In this document: positions 35,901-51,000 of the stretch, in pieces
How the letters are laid out: each line of letters opens with the position of its first letter
Numbering within the stretch: position 1 is the stretch's first letter
Origin: Chiridota heheva
Lineage: Eukaryota; Echinodermata; Holothuroidea; Apodida; Chiridotidae
NCBI GenBank assembly: GCA_020152595.1
Contig: JAIGNY010001834.1
Coordinates: 378,501 to 442,500, forward strand
Length of the DNA stretch: 64,000 nucleotides
Direction of reading: 5' to 3'
Notes under the pieces: generated by a model
The model's input: the letters and a program-made list of their open reading frames with translations, nothing else
Database searches by the model: none
Told to the model about the DNA's origin: nothing
Translations under genes and position numbers: made by a program

Positions 35901-38900
35901 CCTATAGCTTCTGTTTGTTGAGTAGGATTTACTTCTATGTTAATCTTTAACGACACTCTTTTATTCCTGCCTTAATTTTCAGTCACTAAAAAAAAGATGA
36001 GATGATTTTCTTCCCTCAAAATTCTAATAAAGGGTACGATGGAGATTCAAAACCTCTTGGCCAACTGCTCCCATTCAAGTAATATTGGAGTAAAGTTTAA
36101 AAACAATCAGTTAATATCAGCAAATTCATTGGTTTTCTTGATGTGATGTCATGCAATTTCAATCAAATTTGCATAATTTATCATAACAAAATCTAAAATG
36201 CTGTAACAGTGAACATTTATCACATTTTGATTTATTTTTTGGGGCTGTTTTCATTGTTTTCCTTCCAATTAAGCTTAACTTGTCTCTAGATCTGAAAGGA
36301 TTTACTATCTTACACACAGCAGATTAAATAAAATTTTGCTTCACACTGACTTACATATCTTCGTTGCTCTCCTGCGGTCGGTATACACCAGCAAGGTTAA
36401 CCCTTGACACATCCACTTCTGGAGGTCTACTATGAGGTATTTTCTGAGGAGTAACGCTCCAAACTCGCACTGCAGAATCTTCAAATCCACCCACAAGCAG
36501 GTCACAGGAGGGTGACATCTTGGCACAGCAAAGACTAAGATGGAAAACAAACCTTGATTAAAGCACAGGAAAAAATCTTAGAAATATTAAAATATGTTCA
36601 TGTATGGCTAACGTGTGTAATAAACAGTTACTCATTGAAAGTATGTGTATAAAATAACACAGTAACTCATTGAAAGTATGTGTAATAACACAGCTACTCA
36701 TTGAAAGTATGTGTGTAATAACACGGTTACTCATTGAAAGTATGTGTGTAATAACATGGTTACACATTGAAAGTATGTGTGTAATAACACAGTTACTTAT
36801 TGAAAACACGTGTGTAATAACACGGTGACTCATTGAAAGTATGTTTGTAATATCATGGTTACTCATTGAAAGTACGTGTAATAATAGTTACTCATTGAAA
36901 GTATGTGTGTAATAGCACGGTTACTCATTTAAAGTACGTGTAATAACACGATTACTCATTGAAAGTACGTGTGTAATAATACGGTTACTCATTAAAAGTA
37001 TGTGTAATAACACGGTTATTCATTGAAAGTATGTGTGTAATAACACTGTTACTCATTGAAAGTACGTGTGTAATAATAACATGGTTACTGATTGAAAGTA
37101 TGTGTGTAATAACACGGTTACTCATTGTAAGTACGCGAACGAATATGCTGGTTTACTATTAGCTTGTTTAATAAGCAAAATTGAATGTTCCAAACTGTAT
37201 TCAAAACATCACACATTTGACAGTATAATATAATCCATGATTTGAACAAACACTGCCATATAATTACTTGTTACGTTTGTTGTCCTTCAGATGCCGTTCC
37301 ATGATATCTGCACATACACAGAGTTGGAATTAATCATAAAAATTTCCCACAGTTCTCAATAAAAGTGTTAAAAATCTTCCCACCTGACAGAAATAATATT
37401 GATGTAGTGAATACATATTCATATTCTTCCCTCCTTGTAATTTAATGTATTATTCATTGCACAATTACATTGGGACGTTTTTAAAGCACATATTTACCAC
37501 ATATACTGTTGCTTACTCAAGAAATCTAAAAAAGTTTTTGATTTTTATTGCTTTATGATTTAAAAATTTCTTCCTGAGAATTCTTACTATTATTATATTT
37601 TTCCAGGTCTACATATACAGTAACACAGTAGTGTCAGTTTACTTGTCTAACCCTATCACATACATGGGCTTTTCAAAGACTAAAGGTTGACTGGATCATG
37701 AGCATTGTTGGCACATCAACAGCAAAGGTCAAACAGTGCCACAGATATTCATTTTACCAAAATAATTTTCAAATACCAACTGGTTAATTATGATAGGAAG
37801 TCAACTAGGAGGTACAACAGTACAGCAGGTTGGAGAAGACAGTCCATGTACATATAGTGGTGATAGATTGTTGAAAGGATTAATTCATTGGTCAAGCAAG
37901 TCCATCTTATATAAAAGAGGACTTCAAAAGAAACAAAATAGTGAAAAGAGCATCTAAAAATCTTATTCCTTGCAGCTGCTAAAGCGCAGTTTAGAAGGCT
38001 TCAGATTGCTAGTAATGACAACACCTAGATCCCTTTCTTGATCAACACAACCAAGATTTCAACCATTCATGCAGTAATCAAAACCCAAATTGCTCTGACC
38101 AAACAAAATTAATAAGTTTGCATTTATCAACATTGAATGACATCTGCCACGTTGAGACCAAAAAACTAACTTATCCAGATCACTTTGCAACAGTGAAAAA
38201 TCCCTAGCATCATCAACAATCATGTAGAGTTTGGTGTCATCAGCAAATTTACAAATCCTGGAGCCAAGCAAAACATAAATATCATTAATGAAGATTAAGA
38301 AAAGAAGCGGACCCAATACAGAACCCTGAGGAAGACCATTTGTAACCTTCTTCCATAGAGTTACTTCACCACTAACATAACAACAACTCTTTGTGACTTG
38401 TAACCAGGAATTTATCCAACTGGCATACTTTCCCTCCACACCAAGTGCTCTTGTCTTCATCATGAGCCATGTTAACAGGCAATGTCAAATAGTACCGGAG
38501 AGGTCAAATTATACAAAAATAATTTCAAAGAACAGCTGCTGCATTCCAAAAAAAAGGAACCTAAGAGGTGTAAATGTACAACAGGTTGGAAGAAAGAGTA
38601 GGAAGTGGCGTTTGATTGGTGGATGAGACTTGTTGGAACACGCGAACAGTGATCGTCAGATAGTACCAGGGATGACAAATTATACCAAAATAAATTGAAA
38701 TAAGAAACAACGAGTTCTGATAGAAGGTAGCATACAAGGTGTAAAAGGACAATGGTATGTGCATAGATGTGGAAAACGGCAGGTATGTGTGATTGTTTGT
38801 GTTTGTTTGTTTGTTTAATGAGGGCTTAATGGCACCACGACAACGAGGGTCAAATTGTGCCTGAGAGGTCAGATCATTCTAGAGGTAGGAAGAAAAGGAA

Positions 38901-41900
38901 ACAGGGGGAGAATGAGAGAAATTCAAGAACAAAAGGTCAGAAAGCTGTGATCGAGAGGGGAGGTGCATGGTTGAAACAAAAACAAAGTAGAGAGTATAAA
39001 TTGATTGATGGAACTTGTGGCACATGAACAGTGCACGCTAAACCATGCCAGATAGGTAACATTGTACCAAAACAATTTCAAGAACAAAGGTTTAAGTTTC
39101 TAAGTTAAGGTCAACTACAAGGTGGAAATAAATCGATAATTCCTAACAACGGTGTGAAAAAGAACAGCTGATTTAGAGGAGAAAAAGCATGTATGGGTGA
39201 AGGAATAAAAACACACCCTTGATACGCATTCAGGAAAGTGTACATCACGATGGAGGGCAGAGAGGGCGACCCATCCCTCACTTTCTGGGTTGTTTCCTTC
39301 AGTCGAGCCCCATCTTCTCCAGGTGTGGTAGCCACTTGGTCATCTAAGGAAGGTGGTGATACATCAGGTTTCTTACTGGCCAGGTCTGGTTCTGTTTGTT
39401 GGATGGCTGCAGGATGTTTTTTGGTTCCATTTTTGACTATAAATTAGAATAAAAGATGCAAAATTAATGTCTAAAAGTGGACAAACATAATATGGGGGTG
39501 ATTACCTTATTACATCATAATTAATAACATTTTTTTTTACTAATTAAAAAAAATTGTTCAACATTTTTTTCAGGTGGAACTCACAACTACAGTACTTCAC
39601 AAAACTCTTTAATTTGATCTCTCTTGATATATATCCATGTCTTGTGAGTAACTCAACAAATCATATATCCATGTCTTGTGAGTTCCTCAACAAATCATAT
39701 ATCCATGTCTTGTGAGTACCTCAACAAATCATATACCCATGTCTTGTGAGTACCTCAACAAATCATATATCCATGTCTTTTAAGTACCTCAACAAATCAT
39801 ATATCCATGTCTTGTGAGTACCTTAACAAATCATATATCCATGTCTTGTGAGTACCTCAACAAATCATATATCCATGTCTTGTGAGTACCTCAACAAATC
39901 ATATATCCATGTCTTGTGAGTACCTCAACAAATCATATATCCATGTCTTGTGAGTACCTCAACAAATCATATATCCATGTCTTGTGAGTACCTCAACAAA
40001 TCATATATCCATGTCTTGTGAGTACCTCAACAAGTCATATATCCATGTCTTGTGAGTACCTCAACAAATCATATATCCATGTCTTGTGAGTACCTTAACA
40101 AATCATATATCCATGTCTTGTGAGTACCTCAACAAATCATATATCCATGTCTTGTGAGTACCTCAACAAATCATATATCCATGTCTTGTGAACCTCAGTA
40201 TCTCTCTTGACAAATCATGTATCCATGTCTCTCTTGACATATACCATGTCAACCTCAATGATCTCTCTTGACAAATATCCATGTCTTGTGAGTACCTCAA
40301 CAAATTTTTCCAACACAAAAACTTTCAGGGCAAGGGATAGGAGGCTGATGGCATGCCACTTCTAAACTTTTCTCAGTGATTCTTCTAAAAGATAAAGCTG
40401 TAAACTTTAAGACCTCTTTAACAGAATACAATTTTAAAATGCTTTTTACACTTTTTTGTTCCTCTTTCATCTCTACTTTGATATTAAACAAACATCTTTG
40501 ATCCGTCATTTAATATTCTATATTCTAAAGAGCCAACATAAGATGCATTTGATAGGATGGGTTTTTTAGTGCCAGACAAGCTACATTAAATGCATAAGAA
40601 GTTAGTGCAATCAAACCAAGAAGTCTAAGGGTGAGATTGAGAGGTCAGTTTACGTTGTTTACCATTTTTCATTCTCATTCTAATTCCATGTTTTGGTGTT
40701 TTTTAACTTTGAGAGAGAGGATATGGTGAATCAAACTGTCTTACTCTATATCCCCAAACAAACAAACAAGCTAATTATTAAAAGAAATGTTGTGATGTTC
40801 CCTGAGGTTTTTCAAAAGTTAGTTGAAATAAAGGTTTTTGGTTTTGATTTAAATAAAAAGGTTTTAAGTTAACTCATGGAATAAATTTTCATACAATGAG
40901 CATATTCTGGGGCAAAAAGCAGTTGGTGGTGCCAAAAGTCCATTACTTACGTGAAGTTGGAAATTTTATTTTGGTCCTGCTACTTTTTAAACATGTGTTA
41001 AGAACAGATATGCTATTAAATGGATGTGTATACTTACCAATGAAGCTAAAACCTTGGCACTCAAATCATTTACCTTACTTAACTTTAAAAATAAAGGTTT
41101 TTAAAGGTTTTAAAGGTTTTTTTGGAAGGAATAAAGGTTCAATTTGTCAATAAAGGTTTTAAAGGTTTCCGCTTGCCCCTCTCAACCAGGGTTAAGCCAA
41201 TGTGGCCTACCCCACTCCCCAATTAAATTCTGACCACTTCACATAATATTCCACAAAAAAATTATAATTAATAATCTCCCCAACAAAATAAAAGTTAACT
41301 GTACCTTCTAAATGAACATGGAAGTTAAGAACTTTCAGAATGAGGGTGGTGTCTCGACTTTGAAGGTACCGTAACAAATACTCCAGGGCATCCTTGCCAA
41401 GCTCAACCTTATACTTGCACTCCCTGCAAGAGAAACGGTCACATATTTCAATTCAAAACAAATAAGCCTATACGACACATGGTTGAATTATTGAGTTATA
41501 AGTCTATGGATGTATAGGAAACATTACTATCAGTGAAAGTGATTTATAATCCATTAAAAATAGTGAAAAGAAACAAAAATCCATGTTTTGCAAATTTTTG
41601 ATATATGACTGGGTGGCCATAGTATTTTCCCAAGTAAATCATCTGTTATTTTCCATTGTTACTTTCATAATTTCCTCATGGGGGTGTAATATTTACAAAC
41701 CTTTATTACTTCATCCTCCCTGATCTACTTTATCCTCCCTGACCACTTCATCCTCCTTAACCAGCTTAACAAGTTCTGCAACTGTCTCTCATACACAAGA
41801 TAATTCTTTTTCTTTAGGATAGATAGCCCACTGCAGAAAATTTGACCAACTAGAATTTCCTAATAAATGCCCTGGATCTAGATGATATGAGGCCCGTACT

Positions 41901-44900
41901 AATCACAATGCCCGCTGGACCTAGATGATATGAGGCCCAGTACTAATCACAATGCCCGCTGGATCTAGTTTGTTTGTTTGATGAGGTCTTAACGGCACCA
42001 CGACAACGAAGGTCAAATTGTGCCTGAGAGGTCAGATCATTTTAGAGGTAGTAAGGAAAGAGACCAGGGGAAGAATGAGAGAAATTCAAGAACAAAAGCC
42101 AGAAAGCTGTGATCGAGAGAGGAGGTGCATGGGTAAAACAAAAACAAAGTAGAGAGGGGGTGGAAGAGGAGAATTAAATATGGTTGTAGAGGGATGCATG
42201 CTGAAGAAAGGAGACTATTTTATCTGGAGGATTTTTTTGGAAGAACTCAGCAATTGAGTTGTGGGGAGCGAGGGAAGCTCTGGGAAGGTTGTACAGGGGG
42301 CAAGCAAGGAGAACGTGTTGGATTGTGAGGATGCAGTGGCAATTGTTACAGAGGGGTTGGGGGGAACCAATAAGGAGGTGGGAGTGAGTGAGGTGGGTGT
42401 GACCAATTCTAAGACAGGTAATATGAATTTTGTCGATACGAGAAAGGTTGTTGATGGTGGATTTGATCGGGATTGTGGGCTGGATAACATGGAGTTTGTT
42501 ATCAATTTGGAAGTTCCATAAGGTTTGCCAGCGGTCACGAACAAGAGAAGCGATAAGCGGTTTGATGTCAGAGAGGGTTTTGGGAAAAGGGGAAGGGAGG
42601 AGGTTAAGGGCAAGCTTAGCGGCTATATCAGCCCTGTCATTGCCAGGGATGCCAACATGGCTGGATCTAGATGATATGAGGCCCCGCACTAATCACAATG
42701 CCCGCTGGATCTAGATGATATGAGGCCCTGTACTAATCACAATGCCAGCTGGATATAGATGATATAAGGCCCCGTACTAATCACAATGCCCGCTGAATAT
42801 AGATGATATGAGGCCCCGTACTAATCACAATGCCCGCTGGATATAGATGATATGAGGCCCTGTACTAATCACAATGCCCGCTGGATCTAGATGATATGAG
42901 GCCCCGTACTAATCTTAATGCCCACTGGATCTAGATATGAGGCCCCGTACGAATCACAATGCCAGCTGGATCTAGATGATATGAGGCCCCGTACTAATCT
43001 TAATGCCCACTGGATCTAGATATGAGGCCCCGTACTAATCACAATGCCCGCTGGATCTAGATGATATGAGGCCCCGTACTAATCACAATGCCCGCTGGAT
43101 CTAGATGATATGAGGCCCGTACTAATCACAATGCCCGCTGGATCTAGATGATATGAGGCCCCGTACTAATCACAATGCCCGCTGGATCTAGATGATATAA
43201 GGCCCTGTACTAATCACAATGCCCGCTGGATCTAGATGATAGGAGGCCCTGTACTAATCACAATGCCCGCTGGATCCAGATGATATGAGGCCCCGTACTA
43301 ATCACAATACCCTCTGGATCTAGATGATATGAGGCCCTGTACTAATCACAATGCCTGCTGGATCCAGATGATATGAGGCCCTGTACTAATCACAATGCCC
43401 GCTGGATCTAGATGATATGAGGCCCCGTACTAATCACAATGCCCGCTGGATCTAGATGATATGAGGCCCTGTACTAATCACAATGCCCGCTGGATCTAGA
43501 TGATATGAGCCCGGTACTAATCACAATGCCCGCTGGATCTAGATGATATTAGGCCTGTACTAATCACAATGCCCTCTGGATCTAGATGATATGATCACAA
43601 TGCCCGCTGGATCTAGATGAATCACAATGCCTGCTGGATCTAGATGATATGAGGCCCTGTACTAATCACAATGCCCGCTGGATCTAGATGATATGAGGCC
43701 CTGTACTAATCACAATGCCCGCTGGATCTAGATGATATGAGGCCCCGTACTAATCACAATGCCCGCTGGATCTAGATGATATGAGGCCCCGTACTAATCA
43801 CAATGCCCGCTGGATCTAGATGATATGAGGCCCTGTACTAATCACAATGCCCGCTGGATCTAGATGATATGAGGCCCGTACTAATCACAATGCCCGCTGG
43901 ATCTAGATGATATGAGGCCCCGTACTAATCACAATGCCCGCTGGATCTAGATGATATGAGGCCCCGTACTAATCACAATGCCCGCTGGATCTAGATGATA
44001 TGAGGCCCCGTACTAATCACAATGCCCGCTGGATCTAGATGATATTAGGCCTGTACTAATCACAATGCCCTCTGGATCTAGATGATATGAGGCCCCGTAC
44101 TAATCACAATGCCTGCTGGATCTAGATGATATGAGGCCCCATACTAATCACAATGCCCACTGGATCTAGATGATATGAGCCCCGTACTAATCACAATGCC
44201 CGCTGGATCTAGATGATATGAGGCCCCGTACTAATCACAATGCCCGCTGGATCTAGAGGATATAAGTCCCCATACTAATCACAGTGCCCGCTGGATCTAG
44301 ATGATATGAGGCCCCGTACTAATCACAATGCCCGCTGGATCTAGATGATATGAGGCCCGTACTAATCACAATGCCGGCTGGATCTAGATGATATGAGGCC
44401 CCGTACTAATCACAATGCCCGCTGGATCTAGAAGATATAAGTCCCCATACTAATCACAGTGCCCGCTTGATCTAGATGATATAAGGCCCCGTACTAATCA
44501 CAATGCCCGCTGGATCTAGATGATATGAGGCCCCATACTAATCACAATGCCCCCTGGATCTAGATGATATAAGGCCCCGTACTAATCACAGTGCCCGCTG
44601 AATCTAGATGATATGAGGCCCCATACTAATCACAGTGCCCGCTGAATCTAGATGATATGAGGCCCCACACTAATCACAGTGCCCGCTGGATCTAGATGAT
44701 ATGAGGCCCCGTACTAATCACAGTGCCCGATGGATCTAGATGATATGAGGCCCCGTACTTATCACAATGCCCGCTGGATCTAGATGATATGAGGCTCCGT
44801 ACTAATAACAATGCCCGCTGGATCTAGATATGAGGCCCCTAACTAATCACAATGCCCGCTGGATCTAGATGATACGATGCCCCATACTAATCACAATGCC

Positions 44901-47900
44901 CGCTGGATCTAGATGATATAAGGCCCCGTACTAATCACAATGCCCGCTGGATCTAGATGATATGAGGCCCCGTACTAATCACAATGCCGGCTGGATCTAG
45001 ATGATATGAGGCCCCGTACTAATCACAACGCCAAATTACCTGAATGTCATAAGCAAAGGATTAGTGAGGATGTCCACACTGTTCATGACCTCGGTCAGAC
45101 TCTGCAGGAGCTCTCCTTGACCTGAGACCATCTGGAAGACATCTTGGTGCTTCAGGTAGAAATTGTGGGCTTGAAAATGAAAGAAAGATTAAATCAGCAT
45201 GAAGCAAAATGACTTGAAATTAAGAGGTCTAACAGCCCTTTTCAAATCTCAAAATCTTATCGACCAATCAAAATACTGAGGGATTTTTTAACTCTGCACA
45301 ATTCACGCAGGGTATAAAACAAAGAGAATGAAAAAATATCTTTCAAATGCTAATAATATATGCGTTATACATGAAAGGTAATACCAGTGTTCACATTAAG
45401 ATGCGGGATTTCCACCAAAAAATATCAAATCCCCTCTAAAAAAATCAAAAGGGGGAAAAATGCTGCAGAAAAAAGTGAACAAAGAAATTTTCGCAGAACT
45501 ACTTCATATGTTGCGGTAGTTACAGTACAAGTTGAGGCCATGATCATTTAGACCACTTTAAAATATGCAAAAATGTTGTAAAAAGTATAAAAAAATCTAA
45601 TTCAGAATAGTTTTCCTTACCCCATACTGGAAAACTCCGATAAAAGTTGGCAAAAGGAACAATAAAAGAGGCCCAGTACAGGCCTCTCACTTGGCGGTGA
45701 CATCGTTGCTCTGGTTGAAACAAATTGTGCATGTGTCATGAACATGATGAAATATACAACGTAATAGTAATGCACTCTCTTTGGTTTGGTTTGTTGATGT
45801 TTAACGGCACTACGAGTCAAATGTGCAAAGAGGGTGTAAGAAATTTAAGGTGCTAAAGTTAGGGTGAAGATGTATGGGAGAGGGAGAGGGAATAGGAAGG
45901 AATGAAAAAATCCGATGAAAAAGAAAGGTGGCAAAAAGATTTTTTTTAAAAGGAGGAAAAGGATGGTAGGGTAAAAAAGGGGGAGTGTGGGTAACGATTA
46001 GATCAGGCGGAAAGTGTTCTTGAAGAGATCAGAAATGGAGGTGGAGAGGGAAAGGAGTCATCTGGAGTTCAGGTGTAAGGGACAGGCTAAGAGGATATGC
46101 TTGATTGAGAGATCAGTATTGCAAGTGGGGCAGAGAAGTTTAGGAGAGCCTGAAAAGAGGTAGGATTGGGTGAGAAAGGAGTGACCAAGACATATGCGGG
46201 TGATAACAACATCCTCCCTATGATTGCGACTGTGTAAGAGAGGGTTGGTCCCTACTTTGGGATTGATAATGTGAAGTTTATTACTGGTCCCAAGATTCCA
46301 GGAGTTTTGCCAGATCTTCCTGGGTAGCTGAAAATGTTGAGGCAGAAGTCAGAGTGCAAAATAAGGATTGATGAAATGTGGTTCGACAGAGAGTTGTCGG
46401 CCCTCTCGTTTTCAGGGATACCAACGTGGCTGGGGATCAGAAGAAAATGATTTTCTTCCCTGAGGAAGAGAGTGCATAAATTTTGTTTAAGATTTGTAAG
46501 ATCAGTGGATTAGACTAGAGCATGTGAGAATGAGGATGCCTGTAAGAACTGATTTGGAGTCAGAGAAGATGACAAAGTAGGGGTGGAAGAAGAGTTCTGC
46601 GAAGTTTAAAGCTAGGAGGATAGCCTTTGCTTCAGCAGAATAGATGGAGGCTCCATCTGGTAATCTTGAAGAAAGGGTGAGGCCGGGACAGGCGGCGGCT
46701 GCTGCAGAGGAGCCTTAGCGTCTGGAGCCGTCTATCTCGATTAATTATGTTTAAAAAAAATAATAATTCAAAAGTGATCAAATGTCAATTTTTGTGATGT
46801 TTTGTATGACCTTTGACACTTGAATGCATCCAGGATCTACCTACCTTCAGCTTTGTGGCCATTGTAGATCATTTCCAGGAACAGATGAACAAACACAGGA
46901 AATATGAGCTGCTCTAGGTCAACCTGAAAGAGAGACAGGAAAGACACACCTTCAATAAATGCAATATGGGTACACTTTCTTGAAAATCTAGTGGGAATAT
47001 GAACTCCCCACCCCCTCCCACCTCAGAACACATCCCCTTCTAGGTAGATAACATTAACAAGGTCCCTTGGACTCATCTTTTGGATGCTGGAAACACAGCT
47101 TGTTACTTACTGTAGGTGCTAGGAGTATGAAAAGTGGGTGTGACCTATTCTTAGGTAGGTGATGGTGACCCAGTGTTTGTGGTTGCTATGTTCTTAGTAT
47201 TTTCATTTACATTAACAATAATCTCCTTTAAGATGTTTTAATTGGAAACTGCTTTAATTGTGCTGCTTAAAAAAGTTAAAGCCAATAGATTGAAGAAAAA
47301 AATCAATAAGAATAAAGAGTTTGAAAATGTGAGTTTAATATATGTTATTAACTCTTCAGTCTTCTTAGTCATTTAGTAAGGCAAAATGGTGCAAGCATAA
47401 CATTTCTGGGTTTTATTTTCATCCAGCCCTCCCCTATTGTACAGTAACAATGCTTTAACAATATAGGGCCACAACTACATCATAAAGCAGTGTATAAGAG
47501 CCTATAAAACACCATGAATGTACTTAAAAGAAATGATGCAAAAATCAACTAAAAACTGCAAAATAGCAGATATTTTACCATTCCTGGCAAAACATCAATG
47601 TAAATTGTGTAACAATAATACATTTACATAGTGCAAAAATGTGCTAAGCATTCAAAAGCGCTTCACAATAAGATCAAACTAAATAAAGGCAGTACAAAAA
47701 AAGGATGTTTTTAGCTTAGACTTATACAAACTTAGATTGTTAACTAAACTTTATGACATGGCTAAATAGTATTAGGAAGGCAGTTCATTCCAAAGGGCTG
47801 GATCTGCATAATAAAAGCTATGGTCACACTTAGTTTTGGGGACAAAAAGAATGGGAGAATCATTTGAGTGTAATGAATACCTATTGCTATGAACTAAATG

Positions 47901-48033
47901 GGCATGTGTATTTTGCTAACATGGGACCCCTACTCACTTTCCCCATAAAATTGTGAATGTGATCAGAAAGATAAAGTGCAAAAATCCCCACTAATTTATC
48001 ATTATAATTGTTTCATAATGTCCGGATAATGAG

Positions 48034-48070
<37 letters not shown>

Positions 48071-51000
48071 GAAATAGTGTCATCATCAGAGGCCTTTTAG
48101 GCAAGTTTCTTATATAAATGCAGCAGGCTCTATATTCTCTCTCTTCCTCGCAATTTGCGACCCTATGCAAATAATGGATACCTATTACCCTGAATGAGAG
48201 CTTAAGTGTTTCATTCTCAATTTAAAATGTATATCAATATGATATGATCTATTAATACATCAAAATGCAGCACGAGATTATGCAAGATTAAGCTAATGAA
48301 GCAATAGATTTGACAATAATGCAAAGCAGTTTGCATTAGAAGAAAATCAAATTATGAATTTTCAAATTTGAAATAGATGTCCATACTAGGTTGCATAATA
48401 AAGGTTATATGCCCTGGTCATACAACCCACGCTGACAGATCGCCAACCCTTCAAACACTCCAAATGCGACGCAGTGTCTGTGTTGAATTGTTCAAAGGAA
48501 ACTCTTGCGTTAATTTTGAGTCGCTCTTATATGATATGTCTCCCGTCGCTTGCATGACAGTCGGATAAAACCTTAATGACGTGTGCCCTAGCTGTTACAG
48601 TTTCTCATAAAGACTCTAACTCTTGCATTAGTTTCTCTAAGTCTTACCTTGTACTCTTCACAGGCTGACCTAACAAAAACTTCAAAATGGGAGAACTGTG
48701 TTCCTGATTCGTCTGGGTTAGGGTTACTGAAAATATACAGATGATATAAATGATCAATGTGAAGATGTAAGACTAGTTTTTCAAAACTTTAAACTATTAC
48801 AGAAAAACAATGTGCAAAATGTGTTGGATATTTTCCCTGCTTTCAATGTTTTTTATACACAGACCCCTACTTTAATAAGCTGCCCTCTATTCTGCAATCA
48901 TACCCCTTACTAACCCTTACTCTACCAGCACTATTTTGTTTGTTTGTTTGTTTGATGAGGGTTTAACGACACCACAACAGCAAGGGTCAAATTGTGCCTG
49001 AGAGGTTAGATCATTCCAGAGGTAGGAAGAAAAGAAAACAGGGGGAGATTGAGAGAAACATGTGAACTAAAAGCCAGAAACCTGGGATCGAGAGAGGAAG
49101 TGCATGGGTCAAAAAACAAAGTAGAGAGAGGTGGGTGGGAGAGGAGGACTATATAGTTGTAGAGGGAAGCATGCTGAAGGAAGAAGATAATCTATCTCAA
49201 GGATTTTTATGGAAGAGCTTGGCTATTGAGTTGTGAGGAGCGAGGGAAGCTCTGAGAAGGTTGTACAGGGGGCAAGCAAGGAGAATGTGATGGACTGTGA
49301 GGGTGCGATGGCAATTGTTGCAAAGGGATGGGGGAGCCAATAAGGAGGTGGGGGTGAGTGAGGTGTGTGTGACCTATTCTAAGGCGGGTAATGTAAACAT
49401 TGTCCACACAGGAGAGGTTGGGAATGGTGAGTTTGATTGGAATGGTGGGCTGGATGACGTGGAGTTTGTTATCAATTTGTCCCATGAGGTTTGCCAGTGG
49501 TCACAAAAAAAGGAAGTGATAAGCGGTTTGATGTCAGAAAGGGTTTTTGGAAAGGAAGTGGGGGAAGTTGAGGGCAAGCTTAGTGGCTGCATCAGCTCTG
49601 TCATTGCCAGGGATGCCAACATGGCTGGGTATCCAGAAAAAATACTTTTCCTACAGAGGGGAAGGAGGGGGGCGAAAGGAGTTTATGGGCTTAGGAGACG
49701 GGGTCAAAGATGGGCACCCAAAACAGCAATAATATCGCCACATGGTAGAGTAAGGGTTTTGAGCACAGGCTGATTATTGAAAGGTCCTTCTGTCTCCCAA
49801 GCAGCAGAGTCAAGCTCGTTCCACTTCAGTGACCAAGTGTGCCACCCACTGGGACCATGCTGCATATATATATTTTTTTTGAAAATGCACTTGGGTGGGG
49901 TCAAAGGTGGGGCACCCAAAACGGAGATATTATTGCCGCGTGGTAGAGTAAGGGTTAAATCCACCCTGCATCTTTTTCAAAAATCTTCTATATATTGTAC
50001 ACAAAACAATGCAGTTTCCTGAAATGCAAGAAGGCAGGTATATTCATTATATGTTGTATTGATTTCTCTCTTATTTACATTTGGAGTGCCCCAGTGACCT
50101 TCTTGCATGCCCCTTGATACCATGTAAGTGTCCTTTATGGTCACTGGCACCCTGTCCCTTCTGGATCAATCTAGGGATTGACACATGCTGTACTATTATT
50201 AAACCCCCATGAGGTGTCAAAAATCTTCCCACAAAAATCGTGACAGAAATAATGTTGATGTAGTAAATATATCTTTATATGCTTACCTTTATCACCCACA
50301 TTTCCACTTCCACAATTTAATTTACTACTCATTGCACAATAACATGAGGAGAAATCCATGAACCCAAAAAATGTGGAAGAAACTTTAACTTTTTCCACAC
50401 ATACTGTTGCTTACTCAAAGAAAATGTAACAAAAAAGTATTTTTCTATGAAAAAAATATTCCTGTCTTTCCTGCATTTATGACCTCTGAACCTTGGCATT
50501 TTCCAGGTTTGGATATCAGTACCTGCTATCACACAACACAGCATACTTAGCTCCTGCCGCCCTACCTGCTGTCACATGACAGCAGTCTTAGCTTCTGCCG
50601 CCCTACCTGCTATCACATGAAACAGCATTCTTAGCTCCTGCCTCCCTACCTGCTATCACATGACATAGCATTCTTAGCTCCTGCCGCCCTACCTGCTATC
50701 ACACAACACAACATTCTCAGCTCCTGCTGCCCTATCTACTATCACATGACATAGCAGTCTTAACTCCTGCCTCCCTACCTGCTATCACATTAAACACAGC
50801 ATTCTTAGCTCCTGCCTCCCTAGCTGCTATCACATAACAGCATTCTTAGCTCCTACCCCCTACCTGCAATCACATGACAGCATTCTTAGCTCCTGCCTCC
50901 CTACCTGCTATCACACAACACAGCATTCTTAGCTCCTGCCTCCCTACCTGCTATCACATAACAGCATTCTTAGCTCCTGCCTCCTACCTGCTATCACATA

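Larger units (their letters stand above)
37690..39110. repeat. Degenerate ~160-180-bp repeats broken up by LINE insertions (intron 7)
   Basis: CACATGAACAGTG...ATAGTACCAG-GA-GACAAATTATACCAAAATAATTTCAA-like segments recur near 37705, 38470, 38635 and 39015. LINE pieces at 37975-38463 and 38787-39000 interrupt them. A fragment of the TTAA family lies at 37880-37970. Confidence 0.55.

Noticed and set aside
41870-45030. CRISPR-like array of regular ~44-bp repeats
   Set aside because: There are no unique spacers. The whole unit repeats, the context is a eukaryotic intron, and the unit is a plain minisatellite.
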